The notes: generated by a model not told the origin, from the sequence alone. A stretch of DNA of 64,000 nucleotides from Vespula vulgaris (GCF_905475345.1 NC_066605.1:62001-126000), one strand, 5' to 3'. Counted from the stretch's first letter, positions 50,301-63,198 are shown. Made by a program: numbers and translations.

Positions 50301-51164
50301 CGAGTAGAAGAAAATAAAGAAAAATCCCGAACTCGAGACCTACCGAGAATTTCTTTAAACGTTTTCGAACCATTATCTTATCTTTGATACGATAGACGAT
50401 AGACGTCTTCGAATGCCAATGGACTCCACCGAATGGAATTGTTTCCAGCGCTCGATGGTCATTCGCGAGTGCGTCCTTGATAAACGCATCGTCGATCGAT
50501 CGATATCTCCGTTTCACCCTCCTCTAAATCATTGCCGAAACATTTAACCTTTGTATCGTAAACGACGTCGCCGATTCCGTCCTATATCGTAACGATCCAT
50601 TCATAAATTGGTATTTCGTTATATTCGCTCTCCTTTTTCTTCGATCCCAAAGAAAAGAAATCTTTTACGGAGCAATGATTAATTATAATCGATGATACTA
50701 CTTTGGAAATTATTATCACGTTCGAGCGTTACTTTCGACCTCTTCCTACATGCGTTTGTACGCTTTCGGGCAAAAAGAAAGAAAATACCTTGATATAAAG
50801 ATATACCTAGATTCCAATTTTGAATATCGCTACGGATTAAAGAATTTCACTACGGCGGGAAGAGAGAGAGAGAGAGAGAGAGAGAATAAGGATAGTTCAA
50901 GACAGTGTGCGCCGAATAATGATGATAATAACTGGACGGTGCTCGGGGTAAGTGAGAAGTGGGGAAACGGGAAAAGTGGAGAAGTGGAGGGTAAAGGGAA
51001 GAGATGGTCGAAGGTTGTATCGCGAGTAGGCGGAGCAAACGATGGCTGAACTGGCGCCAGGCGCCTCGATCGCAAACCAGGAGTACCAGAACCACCCTAC
51101 GAGCCGATAGGTATTTCCCTGTACCTCGTGGGAACACCTCGTGAAGAGCGACGGCGCGAGAAAA

Positions 51165-51199
51165 CCCTGCTACCCTGCTACCCTGCTACCCTGCTCCCC
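51165..51199. repeat. 8-bp minisatellite (CCCTGCTA)
   Basis: About four tandem copies of CCCTGCTA, the last one changed to CCCTGCTC. Confidence 0.85.
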
Positions 51200-52383
51200 G
51201 ACTACGATCTCCCTCTACGATCCTCTCTCTCTCTTTCTCTATCTCACTCGCTAATTCTAAATTGGTCTTACCCTCTTCGTCTTTATAATACATTTTTATA
51301 CTTTTCCTAATGCCTTTTCAATGACAGATTCTTAGTAACAATAAGGTGTACACGTGCTACTTAGCTATTTTTATGTAGAAGAATTTTAAATAAGAAGAGT
51401 ATCGTACAACTTGTATATCGATCGAAGGGATAAAAAATACGGTTGGATTTACGTAAATGAAAGAAGAAAAAAGTAAAAAAAAAGACGCGGGAGACTGGGG
51501 GGAGGAAAAGGACCGACAAGATCTCTAACGAGATCATCGCGCTAAATCGCTCTCGCCATCCAGGGGGTTACGTCTTTTAAAACCGTTAACGATATCACTC
51601 GTCAATCACGGTTGATGACGAGCCGGTGAATGAGTGATGTATACGAAGCGAGAAAAACGCGAAAAAGAGAGAAAGAAAAGGAGTTGAAACGCAATCAAAT
51701 TTGTCTTTTGGCGGGGGGTTGCTTCGCACCAGTGGGTGTCCCTCGTGGCTACTCGCATGAACGATCGCGAATCGAATTCACGACAACGACGACGACGAAA
51801 GCAATTCCATCTGGCCAAAACGGACAGGAACTTGCCGCATCTTACCTCTCTTTCCCTTCGTCTTTACAACGCGCTATTTCTAACGCATTTCGTTGTATTA
51901 AAAATGAACGAAAGATGAGAGAGAGAGAGAGAGAGAATAAAGAGAAGGTCTAAAGATTGTGGCGGATGGTTTTCGTCGAGGCGTCGTCATAGTTGCCACG
52001 AACAATTTGAATCTCACCCCTTGCTATTTCTCTCTCTTTCTCTCTCTCTCTCTCTGCAGTCTACTCTTAAAGGGAAAAACGAGTGCCGGCACCCCGTAGC
52101 TGTTTGACTTAATTTTATGAGGGGTCGCCTGGGACGCTGGGAGGGTGCCGAAGTCATCCTCCACCCCCGTACAGCCCCGTTCGCCAGAAGCACCGACGAC
52201 GGGAGTCGTTTCTTCTCATCTCGTGGCAATCGGCCCTCGGTACGAGGAGGATGAGGAGAGGGCTGGGAGATGAAATCTACCAGCGTGGTGGCTTAGCGGA
52301 TAAAAATTATCCGTTTAAAGTCGGGAAGCGCTATAAAAGTGTAGTTAAGCTAGGCGACCGAGAAGCGAATCGCGCGATGTGTG

Positions 52384-52427
52384 CTCTCTCTCTCTCTCTC
52401 TTTATATATATATATATATATATATAA
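52384..52427. repeat. (CT)n(TA)n compound microsatellite
   Basis: CT units followed directly by about eleven TA units. Confidence 0.9.
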
Positions 52428-53187
52428 TTGGTAAATATCCAAGCAAGGGTAGCGTCTTAAAGACTGAAACTTTTGAGAAATTAACGACGACGTTTATCTT
52501 CTCTTCTTTTCTCTCGTAGGCCGAGGTAAGATATCTCGAATATAATCAACGTGAATTTGACGAAACTATTTGACGATGAAAAGAAAAAAATTAAAACTAA
52601 GAGAAGGAAAGAGAGGGAGAGAGAGAAGGTAGAAAAAGAGTCGGTCGTTTGTAAAGAATTGAAAGAGATCCTAAGAAGAGAAAGAAGAAGAGGAGGAGGA
52701 AGAAGGAGGAGGAGAGAAAGGGATGTTCTCGGTAACGAGAAGACGAATGTGCTGGTAGTCACCGAGCTTGACTCCCTCGGTCAGAGGTCACACATTGTTC
52801 GAAAAAGAGGAAGGAGGACGAAGCTATCGCGTTACGTCGTCTCACTTGCGCGAGCACCCTCGTCTGCGTGGTAAAAAAACACCTGATATTTATGGTCCAG
52901 CTGATCGGATGCTGGACTTTACTCGCTGATCGGATCGCACTAAATCACTACCGGTCTACGCCTAGGAAGGGCCTGGCTCCGTCTGCCATTGCTGGAACGA
53001 ACCCCAACAGTCTTTCCTGAACAGCAACGACGACGAGATTGAAATTGGAAAAAGTTAAATCCTTATTCATTTTAAAATGTGTAGTGTTTCGCTTTAATAT
53101 CGATGAAAGGGTGAAGCCAAAGATTATCTCAAGGGATTCTTCTAATTCGAATCGAGCGATATTATATGCAACGTAGATCAAATGAAA

Positions 53188-53425
53188 TTAAATCGAAGGT
53201 AAATCAAGTAGCTCGAATCCGTCAGAAATGCGTGAGATCTTCGCGTTCGACGAGAACCACTCGATCCTATCTGCGGGCATCCGCGATAGAAAGGAGTGGT
53301 AGGGTAGTTTGATCTGATTAGCTAGTATCGATTCTTTTTGACGAGCCGACTCTACGACTGGGTCAGGGTGGTCTTCTTCAGGGTCGTTAAACCGGGCCTC
53401 CGTCAATGTCTCTCGCTCGACATGT
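53188..53425 (-). CDS. Orphan terminal exon candidate
   Basis: On the minus strand a good acceptor (TTTGATATTTTTCTCAG) is followed by 78 codons and a stop. The frame starts HVERETLTEARFNDPEEDHP and ends with FELLDLPSI. It is acidic and non-repetitive, with balanced residue use, and looks like a soluble C-terminal tail. No family is recognised. It needs an upstream exon ending in phase 2, and the exon-like stretch at 54425-54560 ends in phase 0, so they do not join directly. Could be a chance frame. Confidence 0.25.
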
Positions 53426-54236
53426 CTGAGAAAAATATCAAAGTATTGTCTCCAAGAAATTTTCACAAGATTTCAACGAATCAATTAATTCGACCAATCG
53501 ATCGGCCATAGAACGTCATCGTTCGACGGTATACTTTTAGCACGCGAGCGTCGACGAAACGAAAGGAAAGTTCGAGAATGGTATTTTCGGTATCGATCTA
53601 CGATTGGTGGTCGCCGAGACTCGGTCAAGGTGCTCGTCTTCGTGATCTCTATACTTCCGCGTCTCTCCGCAGGTTTCGTTCATTCGTTCATTCGGTGAAT
53701 GCGGAAGCTTCCATGTGTGTTCCCCCCCCCCCTTCTGTTTGTGTGTGCGTGCGTCTGTGTGTCCGTTCGTAGGTACGGATATAACGTACGTGCCGCGTCA
53801 TCAACCACCGCGAACCTACATCGTCATCAGAAGTGAAAGATGCTGGCGTCGCCGAATCTTCCCTTTCTCTGGATTCTCCGTCGCGGCGAGAGTAAACGTG
53901 ACGTCACCGGCTTAAAGCTGCGACGACGAAATGAGTCGGACCGATTGATTTGTCCTTCCTTCGACCCTCTTTTCCCTTTCTATCGTCATCTCTCTTTCTT
54001 TCTCCCTTTTATTCCTTCTTCGAATTTTTCTCACCTTCCGAGCATGGACGAAAGACGCGAGAACCGGAACTCTACAAAGTATTTTTTTATCCGCGTAAAG
54101 TTCGACGTCCTCCTCGAAAGGACGTAGATCGCTAAAGCGATCTTTTCCCGAAACGATCGGATAATTCATAATTCCAATTCTTACACTTTTCTCTTTCCCA
54201 TCCTCCAACGTTCCTAGTCAGCCAGAAGGCTTATGT

Positions 54237-54269
<33 letters not shown>

Positions 54270-54825
54270 AAGATATATACGTATGTAATATTACGTAATA
54301 GTTACACGTGTGGTCCACGATAAAACATCAGATTCGAGATATCGAGTTGCGAGAAGAAATGCTCTCGAGATTAACGACTGTAAACAACGATCGTTCGACT
54401 TGGTAGCAATGAATTGACTCCACTTACAATCCCGAAGCCCGGTGTCGTATTTCTATCGACGTTAAGAAAGACGATAAACAGCGTGGCTGGCGCGATCTCC
54501 TTCGACATTGACGACTTGGTCAAGATTCGCATGCCGACTCGTAAATCATAATAAATATTATTATCGTCAAATAGAAAATTCGTATATCGATTTTTCCGCC
54601 GGTACTTGGGCCAAAGTACTCGTTTGCTTCCAACGGGAGATACGAAAAAGACGAAAGAGGAAAAGCACGGACGAGCGCTAAGAGCGTAAAAGAGAGGAAA
54701 GTGGAAGAAGGCGCACGTGCGCTGCACTATCGCAGGAAAGAAAGAAGAGGAAGAGAGGTGAGCGAGAGTAGCTAGAGAAGGGATGTTGGTAGGATGAGGC
54801 CATCTACGTCATGGACGAGAGAGAA

Positions 54826-54832
<7 letters not shown>

Positions 54833-54882
<50 letters not shown>
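54833..54882. repeat. (GA)n microsatellite
   Basis: About 24 GA units, flanked by GA-rich DNA. Confidence 0.9.
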
Positions 54883-54883
<1 letters not shown>

Positions 54884-55705
54884 GGCTGCAAGAAGGGTGA
54901 AGCTGGAAGATAGAGATAGGACACGATGCTGGCGTGACTTGACAATAAAGCTCGTCTCACCTCCAACTCGTTTCCTGCCTAGTCCTTTCCACCCTTCAAC
55001 CCCTCGCCCGCTCTCTTTTACTCTCTTTCTCTGCAACCCCTTTCCGACTGCCCGTCTTTCTCTCTTCAACATCGTTCGTACCTAGTTCTAGTCCTTTTTC
55101 TCGATGAAGTCTCTTTGAAATATATAAGCATCGATTAACGTTTATCGATGTTAATCGTTAATGTTTATAAAATGCCAGTCGTGATTCGTGACACGCGATG
55201 CCTTCATTGCCCCATTTTAATTACAGTCGAATTATAACTAGGTCCCAGAAAAAGAAATGACAAAGGATGCGAGTCTCGAAGAAAATTTGATTATTTATTC
55301 ATACTTCGTAAATGTCTTCCTTATTCCGCGTATTTAAGAATTTTGGAAAGAATTTCCAAACGTAAATACGAACCTGTTGGAAGTAACGATTAGTCGATCC
55401 AGTCGAGTAACGAAGCAACGTCTGTCGTTAAGGGAGGGTTGTCCGGAATCGAAGACAAGCCCATTGTCGAGCAACCCCCTGTGTGGACGAGTCGGTTAAA
55501 TCCTCGTTAGAAGTTTATCAAACTTCAAGCCTGTCAACTCGTGCGATCTTTCGCGCTCTCCTACGTTGACACTCTTTTAACTCTAGTTTCTTTATATCTA
55601 AACGATGTAAAAAAGAAAATCAAGGAAGAGCAGACTTTCGATGTGTATAAACTTGCGTTCAAGGGTCTTAGAAAAATATGTATTTCCGTTAAAATCCGCG
55701 CTCGC

Positions 55706-55706
55706 A

Positions 55707-55749
<43 letters not shown>

Positions 55750-55833
55750 GTAATAGTAATAATGATAGCAATAATAATAGTAATAATAATAATGATGATG
55801 ATAATGATGATGATAACACTGATAACAATAATA
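55706..55833. repeat. (AAT)n trinucleotide repeat with AGT/GAT variants
   Basis: A pure AAT run of about 14 units, decaying to AGT, GAT and AAC variants over 125 bases. It creates long Asn or Tyr open frames that are not genes. Confidence 0.95.
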
Positions 55834-58800
55834 ATATAGACGTGAATTAACTCCGTAGAGAACTGAGATGGGGATAGAGACGGAGATAGAGATAGAGATG
55901 GAAAGAATCGTGCAACGCAAACTCGATCAAAGTTTATCGCGAGCTACGGGCTTCGGGAGGTAGTGCTCGTGGAGGTGGATGGTGGGGTCAGGTTGGAAGA
56001 GGTGAACGTTTTGTTTACCGACGTTCCATCCCGATGGATTCATCGTCGAAGCGACGCAGTCAGCAGAAATGGCGTTGCAAATAAAGCGAGGGAAGCGCGA
56101 GAACGCTAAAGTTACTCCATTCTGTTCGTTTTCTGTTTCTCTTTTTTTTTTCTCCGTTTTCTTTCTTTTTTTCTCCTTTCGCTTCCTTTCTTTTCTTTCT
56201 TTAATAAGCCTTGTCTTTCGTTACTATAATACATATTTATTACGTACGCGTGTACGTATTTCTGACATTATTCTTGAAAAGAAACGATCAATGACGACAA
56301 TTTATTATCAATAAATACTTGACGATTTGTTCTCGATTGTAAATTGAATTAAAGGCGATTAAAAATTCGCGGGACAAGGGAATATCAAACGATTTCATTG
56401 ACAAAAAAAGGAAAGGGAAGGACAGAAAAAGCTTTTAACGAGAAAAGGAGAGATTTCGATATAAACGATTAAGAAAGATAATCAAGGAGAGTCTACCCGG
56501 AATTCTTTAAATAAAGATTAACTCGGTGCGTGACACATAGCAGTAGGATTTAATTACCACGACGTAAGCAAGATATTGGTTTCGCTACTTGAAATCCGAG
56601 TAGGTAGAATGCGCGAAATTGTGACGGCGGGGGGGAGGGGACATCGCAAATGGAGAAAGAAGAGGAGGAGAAGGAAATTTGTTGGCTGGAAGAATATTGT
56701 TACACAGAAGAACACGCGATAAGCGCAAAGAGGGCTTTTCCCTTCTCTCGGTTGCGTGGGTTCAAACGAAACGCTGAATCCACGATTTTCGTGCGAAATG
56801 CGAATCGCTCGGCTGAAGCGAGTCCTCGATTTTTCTTTCTTTACTTTCATTCCTCTCCTCCTCTTCTCTCCTTAAATCTTTCTCGTTTATCTCTAATCTC
56901 TAATCAATCGCGTTGATTAAAATTAGCGGTCAACGGGTCATATCGACGGGAGCTAGCGGTCAAGGGAGATGGTTTTGGATGTTTCGAAATAATACGACTC
57001 CGTCGGCTATCTGAAACTGTCGGATTCTGTGTCGACGTTTATTTATAATAAGAAGTATAATAATTACTTTTATGTACACACGAGAGACGATGTAACGGGA
57101 ATTAAAACATTCTTAAATCGAATCGGACAAGTTTCGGCCCGTGGGGTCGTGGCCGAGCGTGGTCCGTACGAGAAAACAATAATATATTTATATATATATA
57201 TATATATAATATGTATATATATATACTTTTTTTATATGCATAATATTCTTCTAATTAGGATCGGTGGCGTAGCTTTGCGCGTAGGTAAGCGTTTTCGTTG
57301 AATAGACGAAGACCATTGGCCCCGACTCGATTTTTCACTTTATTTTCTTCTTTAATTTCGTCCTGTTTTTGAAATTTCGTCGAATTGAATATTTCCCTGG
57401 TTTTTCTTACCTTGTCCTTCTCACGCAAAAGGATCGTCGTTCTCCTCAAAAGTCAAAGTTACGCCATCGTCTAACGCACGTTAATCGCTCGACTTCTTCG
57501 TTCGTTCTGTCCAATTTGTAGAATCGAGATGGAGATGGAGATCCTTCTTCCTTCCTTAGTCTTTCCTTCTTCCATGATCGAAGAAGCCAAGTCGTAGAGA
57601 AATACCGTACAGGTATACCGTATACCGATTATTTTTTGTGCCATAGTCATATTAAAACGATGTATGCCTGTTTTTCGGCCCTTTGCGCGGGAGATCTAAT
57701 TACGCGATAATATATATTAACGATCAAAGTTTCGCCCTTCTCTTTCGTTCTATTCGACTCACGGAAGAGACAGATCGATCTAGATATAGGTAAAATAGAG
57801 TTAAAAGGAGTAAAGAAAGTAGAAAAAAGGGAGAGAGAGGGGGGGGGGGGAGACTAACGTCGAGATAAAGCGAATAGACAATCTCGTCTAGGGAAACGAT
57901 AACAAAAATACAAACGATAATAAAGAGATGGAGAAAGGAGAAAGAAGAGACGGGACGAACTCGTGTCTCGTATCGAAACTTCCGTGAATGCCCTAATCGT
58001 AAGTAAAATTGACGTTAGAAGAGAGCGCGAGTTTTTTGCTCGCGATAGTCTTGAAAAATACTGTCGACGATGGCCTCGCGACGATCGATAGGCTATTCTT
58101 CAAAGCGACGCGATCATATATTACATAAACAATGTAGGATGAATGTAAATATGTACACACGTAGCTCGAACGCCAGACTCGGGGGAAAAGAGCCGTCGGC
58201 GTTCGTTGGAAAGTAAGCGAGAGAAAGAAAAGAAATCCGTTCATATTCCTTTCGCGTTCCTTAATTCTACACTTTTGCTTAACTCAATTATAAGTGTCCT
58301 ATCCTCCTATTTCTCCGTTCCTCTTGCGCGAAACGCCAATCCGTCTCGTCCCTTTTGCACCGTTTTCATCAATTTTCTTCGTATCGAACGTAATTCCATG
58401 CGGACTGCGTAGATTCGAGCGCGACGGAGGAACGAGGAGAACGCACAACGAAGCGTCGTGAAAAGAAAAACGAAAAAGAGTAACCGAAAGCCATCTATCC
58501 TCGTATAAACCTTTTTTATAACGTGTATACACGCACGCATAGAGCGTTCTCGCTTCTATCGTTTTTCGGAATCGAGGCGCGCCGTCGAGATAACGCCATC
58601 TCTCAGAGGTATCGCTCGCACCTTCCTTCCATCTTCAATCCCATTTCTCGATCCACGATCGTTCTCGAGAAGCTGTAAAAAGAAAATTATCGAGAAACCA
58701 CAAGCGATGAAAAAGAAAAAAAGGAAGAAGGATAAGAGAGAGAGAACGATCCAACGCCTTGAAAATTTGCCGACGAACGTTTCGGATCGGTTGATTTTTT

Positions 58801-59679
58801 AATCGACTTTTAAGGAACGTTTAACACCACGCGTCGACACGTCGCACACGCTTGAAACGTAAATTTCTAATGGAAGGTGTCCTGGCCCGTGGGAAGCAAC
58901 GAGGGATTACAATGTTGATCCGATCCGGAAAAGCTGCTTGGCGCGGGCTTAATCTTATTTAAATGCTGACCCCGAATCGACCTCGACCGTAATGTCGTTA
59001 AAGCGAGTAACCGCGACGCTTTTTTTCATTTATCCGTGAAAATACGCGAATCGAATCTTAATGAAAACTGTTTCGATCGTTCCAAAGGTATCCTAGCAGA
59101 GATCGCTACGAAGCACGTAAAGGGTGTCGTTCGTATCTCGCAAGTGGATCGCCGCAAACTGGAAAAAAGGAAAAAAAGGGCAACGATATAACCGTTTACG
59201 GCAGCATCGATCTCTTTACTTTTCCGACGGAGCACGGGACGGGGCCAGACCGACCCGAGCCGACGACGCGGCCTCAACGACCACGATGATAAACCTGTAA
59301 CGCTCGCGGAACGATGATGTAATAATTTTTACGAAGGCGTTAACGTCGGCCGTCGCGTCCGTCGTTATCTCGTCGCACATCTTTCCGCGTGCCGCGCGTA
59401 AACGTTTTTAAACGGGTCCCGGCCGGCGATGCTATCGCGCGCGACGTGATTCCCGGTTTAATGAATTTTTATGCGTTGATAACGCTCGGCCGGAATTTTC
59501 CCACAAAGTCGCGTGTCTTTTACTACGAAATATCTACGAGGTCGCCAGTTCTTTAATCGGTTCCGTTTACTATACCCCAGCGAGGAAGAACGAAACGTTT
59601 CGATCGACTCACCGGCTCAAGGATTCGACATCGAGATAATCGTTCAGGTCCAGCAAGCGCCTCCTCGGCGCTGTCGATG
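55834..59679. other. Gene-free stretch downstream of traffic jam
   Basis: The traffic jam 3' UTR must lie at the right end. A (TA)n run is at 57186-57229. Two blocks look unique and possibly conserved: 58860-59000 (GGGATTACAATG, TTATTTAAATGCTGACC) and 59280-59560, which is very CpG-rich. No coding exon is supported. Confidence 0.4.
57186..57229. repeat. (TA)n repeat
   Basis: TA units with a central ATAATATG break. Confidence 0.85.
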
Positions 59680-60235
59680 TCATAGATAGACCTCCGGGCT
59701 GGCCGGTGCCGGTTGTTGTTGATGCTGCTGTTGCTGCTGTTGCTGTTGTTGTTGTTGTTGTTGTTGTTGTTGCTGCTGCGGCTGTTGTTGTTGCTGCGGC
59801 GGCGGTGGTTGCTGTTGCTGCTGAGGATGTTGATTCTGGGACTGATGTTGTTGCTGAGCCTGCTGCGGCTGTTGTTGCTGCTGCTGCTGCTGGGTCGGCT
59901 GAGGGGCTTGCTGTTGATGATGATTGTGACTGTGACTGTGATGATGACTTTGACGAGCCCTCAATATTTCACAGCGTTGCTTGTAGAGATCCCGCTCTTG
60001 CTGGGTCCGAGCCAACTCGACCTTCATTCGTTGAAGCTCGTTTTGTAGATTACTGTTGGTCGTCTCGAGATCGTGACGTTGCTGTAGTCGTTTACTGCGA
60101 CAGTTTTGCGCGTATCCCCGATTCTTCAAAGTCCGACGTTTTTGCTTCAAACGGACGACCTTCGCAAGAGGATCGATCGCTTATAACGTTTTCGTTCGTC
60201 CACTTTTGGCTTAACTTTTCTGTCATCTAATTTCT

Positions 60236-60268
<33 letters not shown>

Positions 60269-62556
60269 CGCACTCGCATTCGCACAATTTTATAGAGAAA
60301 TCACCACCTCGAGAACCATTGACTTTCGTAGTCTACGCGGAAGGGAAAAAATCACGATCGTGTCCTTTTCCTAGTTTCAACTTGGATCAAATTGTATTTG
60401 TCAATTTTAGGACGTCGCGATTTGAACGAGTCGAAAGTATAAATTTGTCCGGTTCTCGAGGTAGTCAAGTTAAAAGCGACAGAGTTAAATTCCCGATCGA
60501 TCGAGACGGACAGTGATAAGTCAAATGATCGAATTAGCCCGTTCTCGTGTCTTGACGGTAAAGCGATCGAAAAGCAGAAAGATCGATCGAGATTTGAGCC
60601 GCGTTAGGTCGATCGCGTGCTTGAAAAAATGAGAGACCTGACTCACCTCTTCCCGCGGGCAACCATGGAGGCGTTTGTTCAATTCGCGTACGGAGAGCGA
60701 CATGAGGAGCTCGTCGTTCATGAGCTCCTCCTGCGAATTGGCCGGTCCACAGCTCGAGTAAAGTCCATTGGCAGTTCTGTGAGCAGGACTGGGACCACTG
60801 GCTCCACAAGAACTGACCGAGCAAACGCTCAACGGTCTACCCGGTTGCATGGGCATCCCTTGCATGCTATCCTCCATGCTCTGCATCACACCCCCGCCCG
60901 CGGGAAGCATCCCGCCGCCTGAACCTGGACCGCCATAGTACTCGATGTGACTGGACATTGTGATGTACCCACCTGTGGGCGATAACGAGCCTCTCTCGTC
61001 GTTAAATTCTTTTATCCGGTCGCGTTATCTGATACGTCGTCCGATCTATCCGACGAATCTCTCTCTCTGCTATATCGCATAATCTAACCCATAGATATCT
61101 ATGTCGTTTATGACGAGATCTTTATCACCGAGCGTGATACGGATCATAAATTTCTATTGTTTTCGATCTAAGAAAGAAATTACGACGGTGGAACAAGTAA
61201 AGGAGACGTTACCGGGATGCCTGGTATGTCTAGGCAAGTGTTGAAGCTCCTGAAAGTGATGATGGTTCGCGGTCGACGAGGACCAACCCTCGTGATGAGG
61301 TTCCTGCGCTTGTTCCTGAGGACAGTGAGGTCTCAGATCCAGCGGTTCCTGCCTGAGGGATTGGGTGAGCCAGCCCATGCCGACCCCGGGACCGACTTGC
61401 ATGTCATCTTGCAATATGGATCCAGGCTGTTGCAGATGCAATAGGAGTCCGCTGCGTTCGCGAGGATCTCGCTCGGCGCGATGCAGCTGCAACGGGGGTG
61501 GAGAGGCAGAGACCGGCGGCGTGTCCGGTGGTGTGCCTGGATGCGAAAGGGTCGTCAAATGTGGAGCACCACCGGGTGGTGCCTTCACCAGCACCCCGTG
61601 TTGCACCTGTATATGAGGTTGCCCGTACAACGGATGAGGTTGCTCTAACTCGTGAGCCGGTGGCGTCAACGGCGCCAGAGCCAGGCCCTGAGCTTGTACT
61701 TGTCCCGGAATTTGCACCACGCTTCCGTTCACCATCACGTTCGGCGAACCCATTCGTACCTGAAACCAAAGACCCAACGTCGCGAGCTGTAATCGTTATC
61801 CGAATAGATTGATGTACCGATAGGAGACGGTGTCCCAAACGCTCGAAATTCATTTCTTACGCCGCTTTCTACAACGGATATTACGCGCGTACGATAACAA
61901 CAGTGATATTCGCGCGGTACAACGTAATCGATCGATCTCACGATCGATAATAACGTTGGAACGTTGAAAGAAAGAGAGTCGTTAAAAGTTTATGACGTTA
62001 TACGCTGTAATTGAGCGAGCAGCGATACCGTCATTATCTCTTGAACTTCGCTAATGAACTTCAACTTTTATGAATGGTACCAGAGAGATAAGGATATACA
62101 AACGTAATACTCGGACCGTGCGACATGCTGCAACGTCATCGATAATTCCTGTTATATAACCAACTTTAAGATTCATTCTTCAACGTTTCGCGAAGGGGAG
62201 CACGTGCGTTCGCCGGCAAATACACGATTCCTTCGAGTCATCTCAGCGACTCGTCCGACTTTGTTTAAAAATATTCCTTTCTTCTTACTATTTTTGCGGC
62301 GAACACGTCCCTTTTCGATGTCCTTCGGAAGGGGTTTTAGAGGAGGAAGGGGAATTGAAAGAAAAAAAGAAAAAAAGAAAAAAAAAGAACAAACGAACGA
62401 ACAAAGAACAAAAAGAAAGAAGGGAAACTAAAGCGGAAAAAAAGAAGATCGAAGAAGTGAAAAGGGGAGCACCTCTCGCTTGACGTCGGCGGGATCGAGA
62501 TGATCGAGGACAAACTCCTGGACGTATTCCCTCGCTAGATGGTCCTCGGCTTCCAT
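59680..62556 (-). CDS. tj: Traffic jam, large Maf bZIP transcription factor
   Basis: A nuclear leucine-zipper factor; in flies it controls gonadal soma and the piRNA pathway there. Exons, high to low: 62473-62556 (open to 62712), 61213-61759, 60647-60972 and 59680-60159. All joins keep frame, giving 478 residues from the ATG at 62556. The N-terminal Maf activation motif is HLAREYVQEFVLDHLDP. A Pro/Gly/His-rich middle follows. The extended homology region is LLMSLSVRELNKRLHG (about 297-312), then the basic region RLKQKRRTLKNRGYAQNCRS and a leucine zipper. A His-rich and a very long Gln-rich tail follow, before a terminal SPEVYL that recalls the SPEFFM end of vertebrate Maf proteins. The frame extends 52 codons upstream to 62712 without an ATG, so an upstream exon may supply the true start. 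Confidence 0.93.
59712..59900 (-). repeat. Polyglutamine-coding CAA/CAG tract in traffic jam
   Basis: Mixed CAA/CAG codons give several Gln runs (longest about 18) broken by Pro and His. The mixture of codons suggests a maintained protein feature rather than a pure DNA repeat, though length variation is likely. Confidence 0.9.
60238..60267. repeat. (CA)n microsatellite
   Basis: About 15 CA units in the last intron of traffic jam (60160-60646). Confidence 0.9.
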
Positions 62557-62860
62557 CTTAACCTCGTCGACCTCAACCTCCACCTCCTGCGCCTCCACCT
62601 TCTCTACCGCGTCCGTTGCAGCTGCATACGTGAGCGTCTCCTCGGTGACAACGGGTATTCCTCCGGCACCTCCTTGACAACTCGTCGCTGTTTCCAACGT
62701 CGTCGTGATCACTTTTCTTTACAGCCCTCGAGCAAAAAAAAAGAAGAAAAAAGGGAAAGAGCTGCAGAAGATCCACGTGAGTCTGAATCAACGATGCACC
62801 GACACTTTCTACGGTTTCTTCTAAAAGATGCGTTCCTTCGATCGACGAACGGAATGATTT

Positions 62861-62862
<2 letters not shown>

Positions 62863-62905
<43 letters not shown>
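62863..62905. repeat. (CGT)n trinucleotide repeat upstream of tj
   Basis: About 14 CGT units, GAC/ACG on the gene strand. It lies 150-200 bp upstream of the open tj frame, likely in the 5' leader or first intron. Confidence 0.9.
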
Positions 62906-62906
<1 letters not shown>

Positions 62907-63083
62907 CACTTAACACTTTTCCTCGCACTTCGATGCCACTCGACGTTTCCTCTTTCCCGCCAAATAATAATCCTTCTCCTCAGCCTTCCGAGCAGGACTT
63001 TTGCTCGCCGAAATACGCGGAGAACCGAGCGTCGTTTTCACTTCGAGAAATATTTCGATATTAAAACGCGAAACGAAGAAATG

Positions 63084-63086
<3 letters not shown>

Positions 63087-63128
<42 letters not shown>

Positions 63129-63167
63129 GAGTGGAGACACAGAGAGAGAGAGACAGAGAGAGAGAGA

Positions 63168-63198
<31 letters not shown>

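Larger units (their letters stand above)
49001..55700. other. Gene desert, right half
   Basis: No recognised gene. Repeats: (GA)n 49303-49322, 50859-50884, 51915-51936, 54236-54263 and 54833-54882; CCCTGCTA units 51165-51199; (CT)n(TA)n 52384-52427. Two minus-strand stretches look exon-like: 53188-53425 (listed) and 54371-54560, where a frame runs into a GTAAGT donor. A third, weaker pair is at 50158-50272 and 50344-50517. Confidence 0.35.

Noticed and set aside
55561..55920. Tyr-rich, Leu-rich or Asn-rich frames
   Set aside because: Produced by the AAT trinucleotide array on either strand.
59706..60230. Plus-strand frames rich in Ala/Val or Leu, up to 174 codons
   Set aside because: They are the antisense of the tj polyglutamine and bZIP exon; the minus strand carries the real protein.
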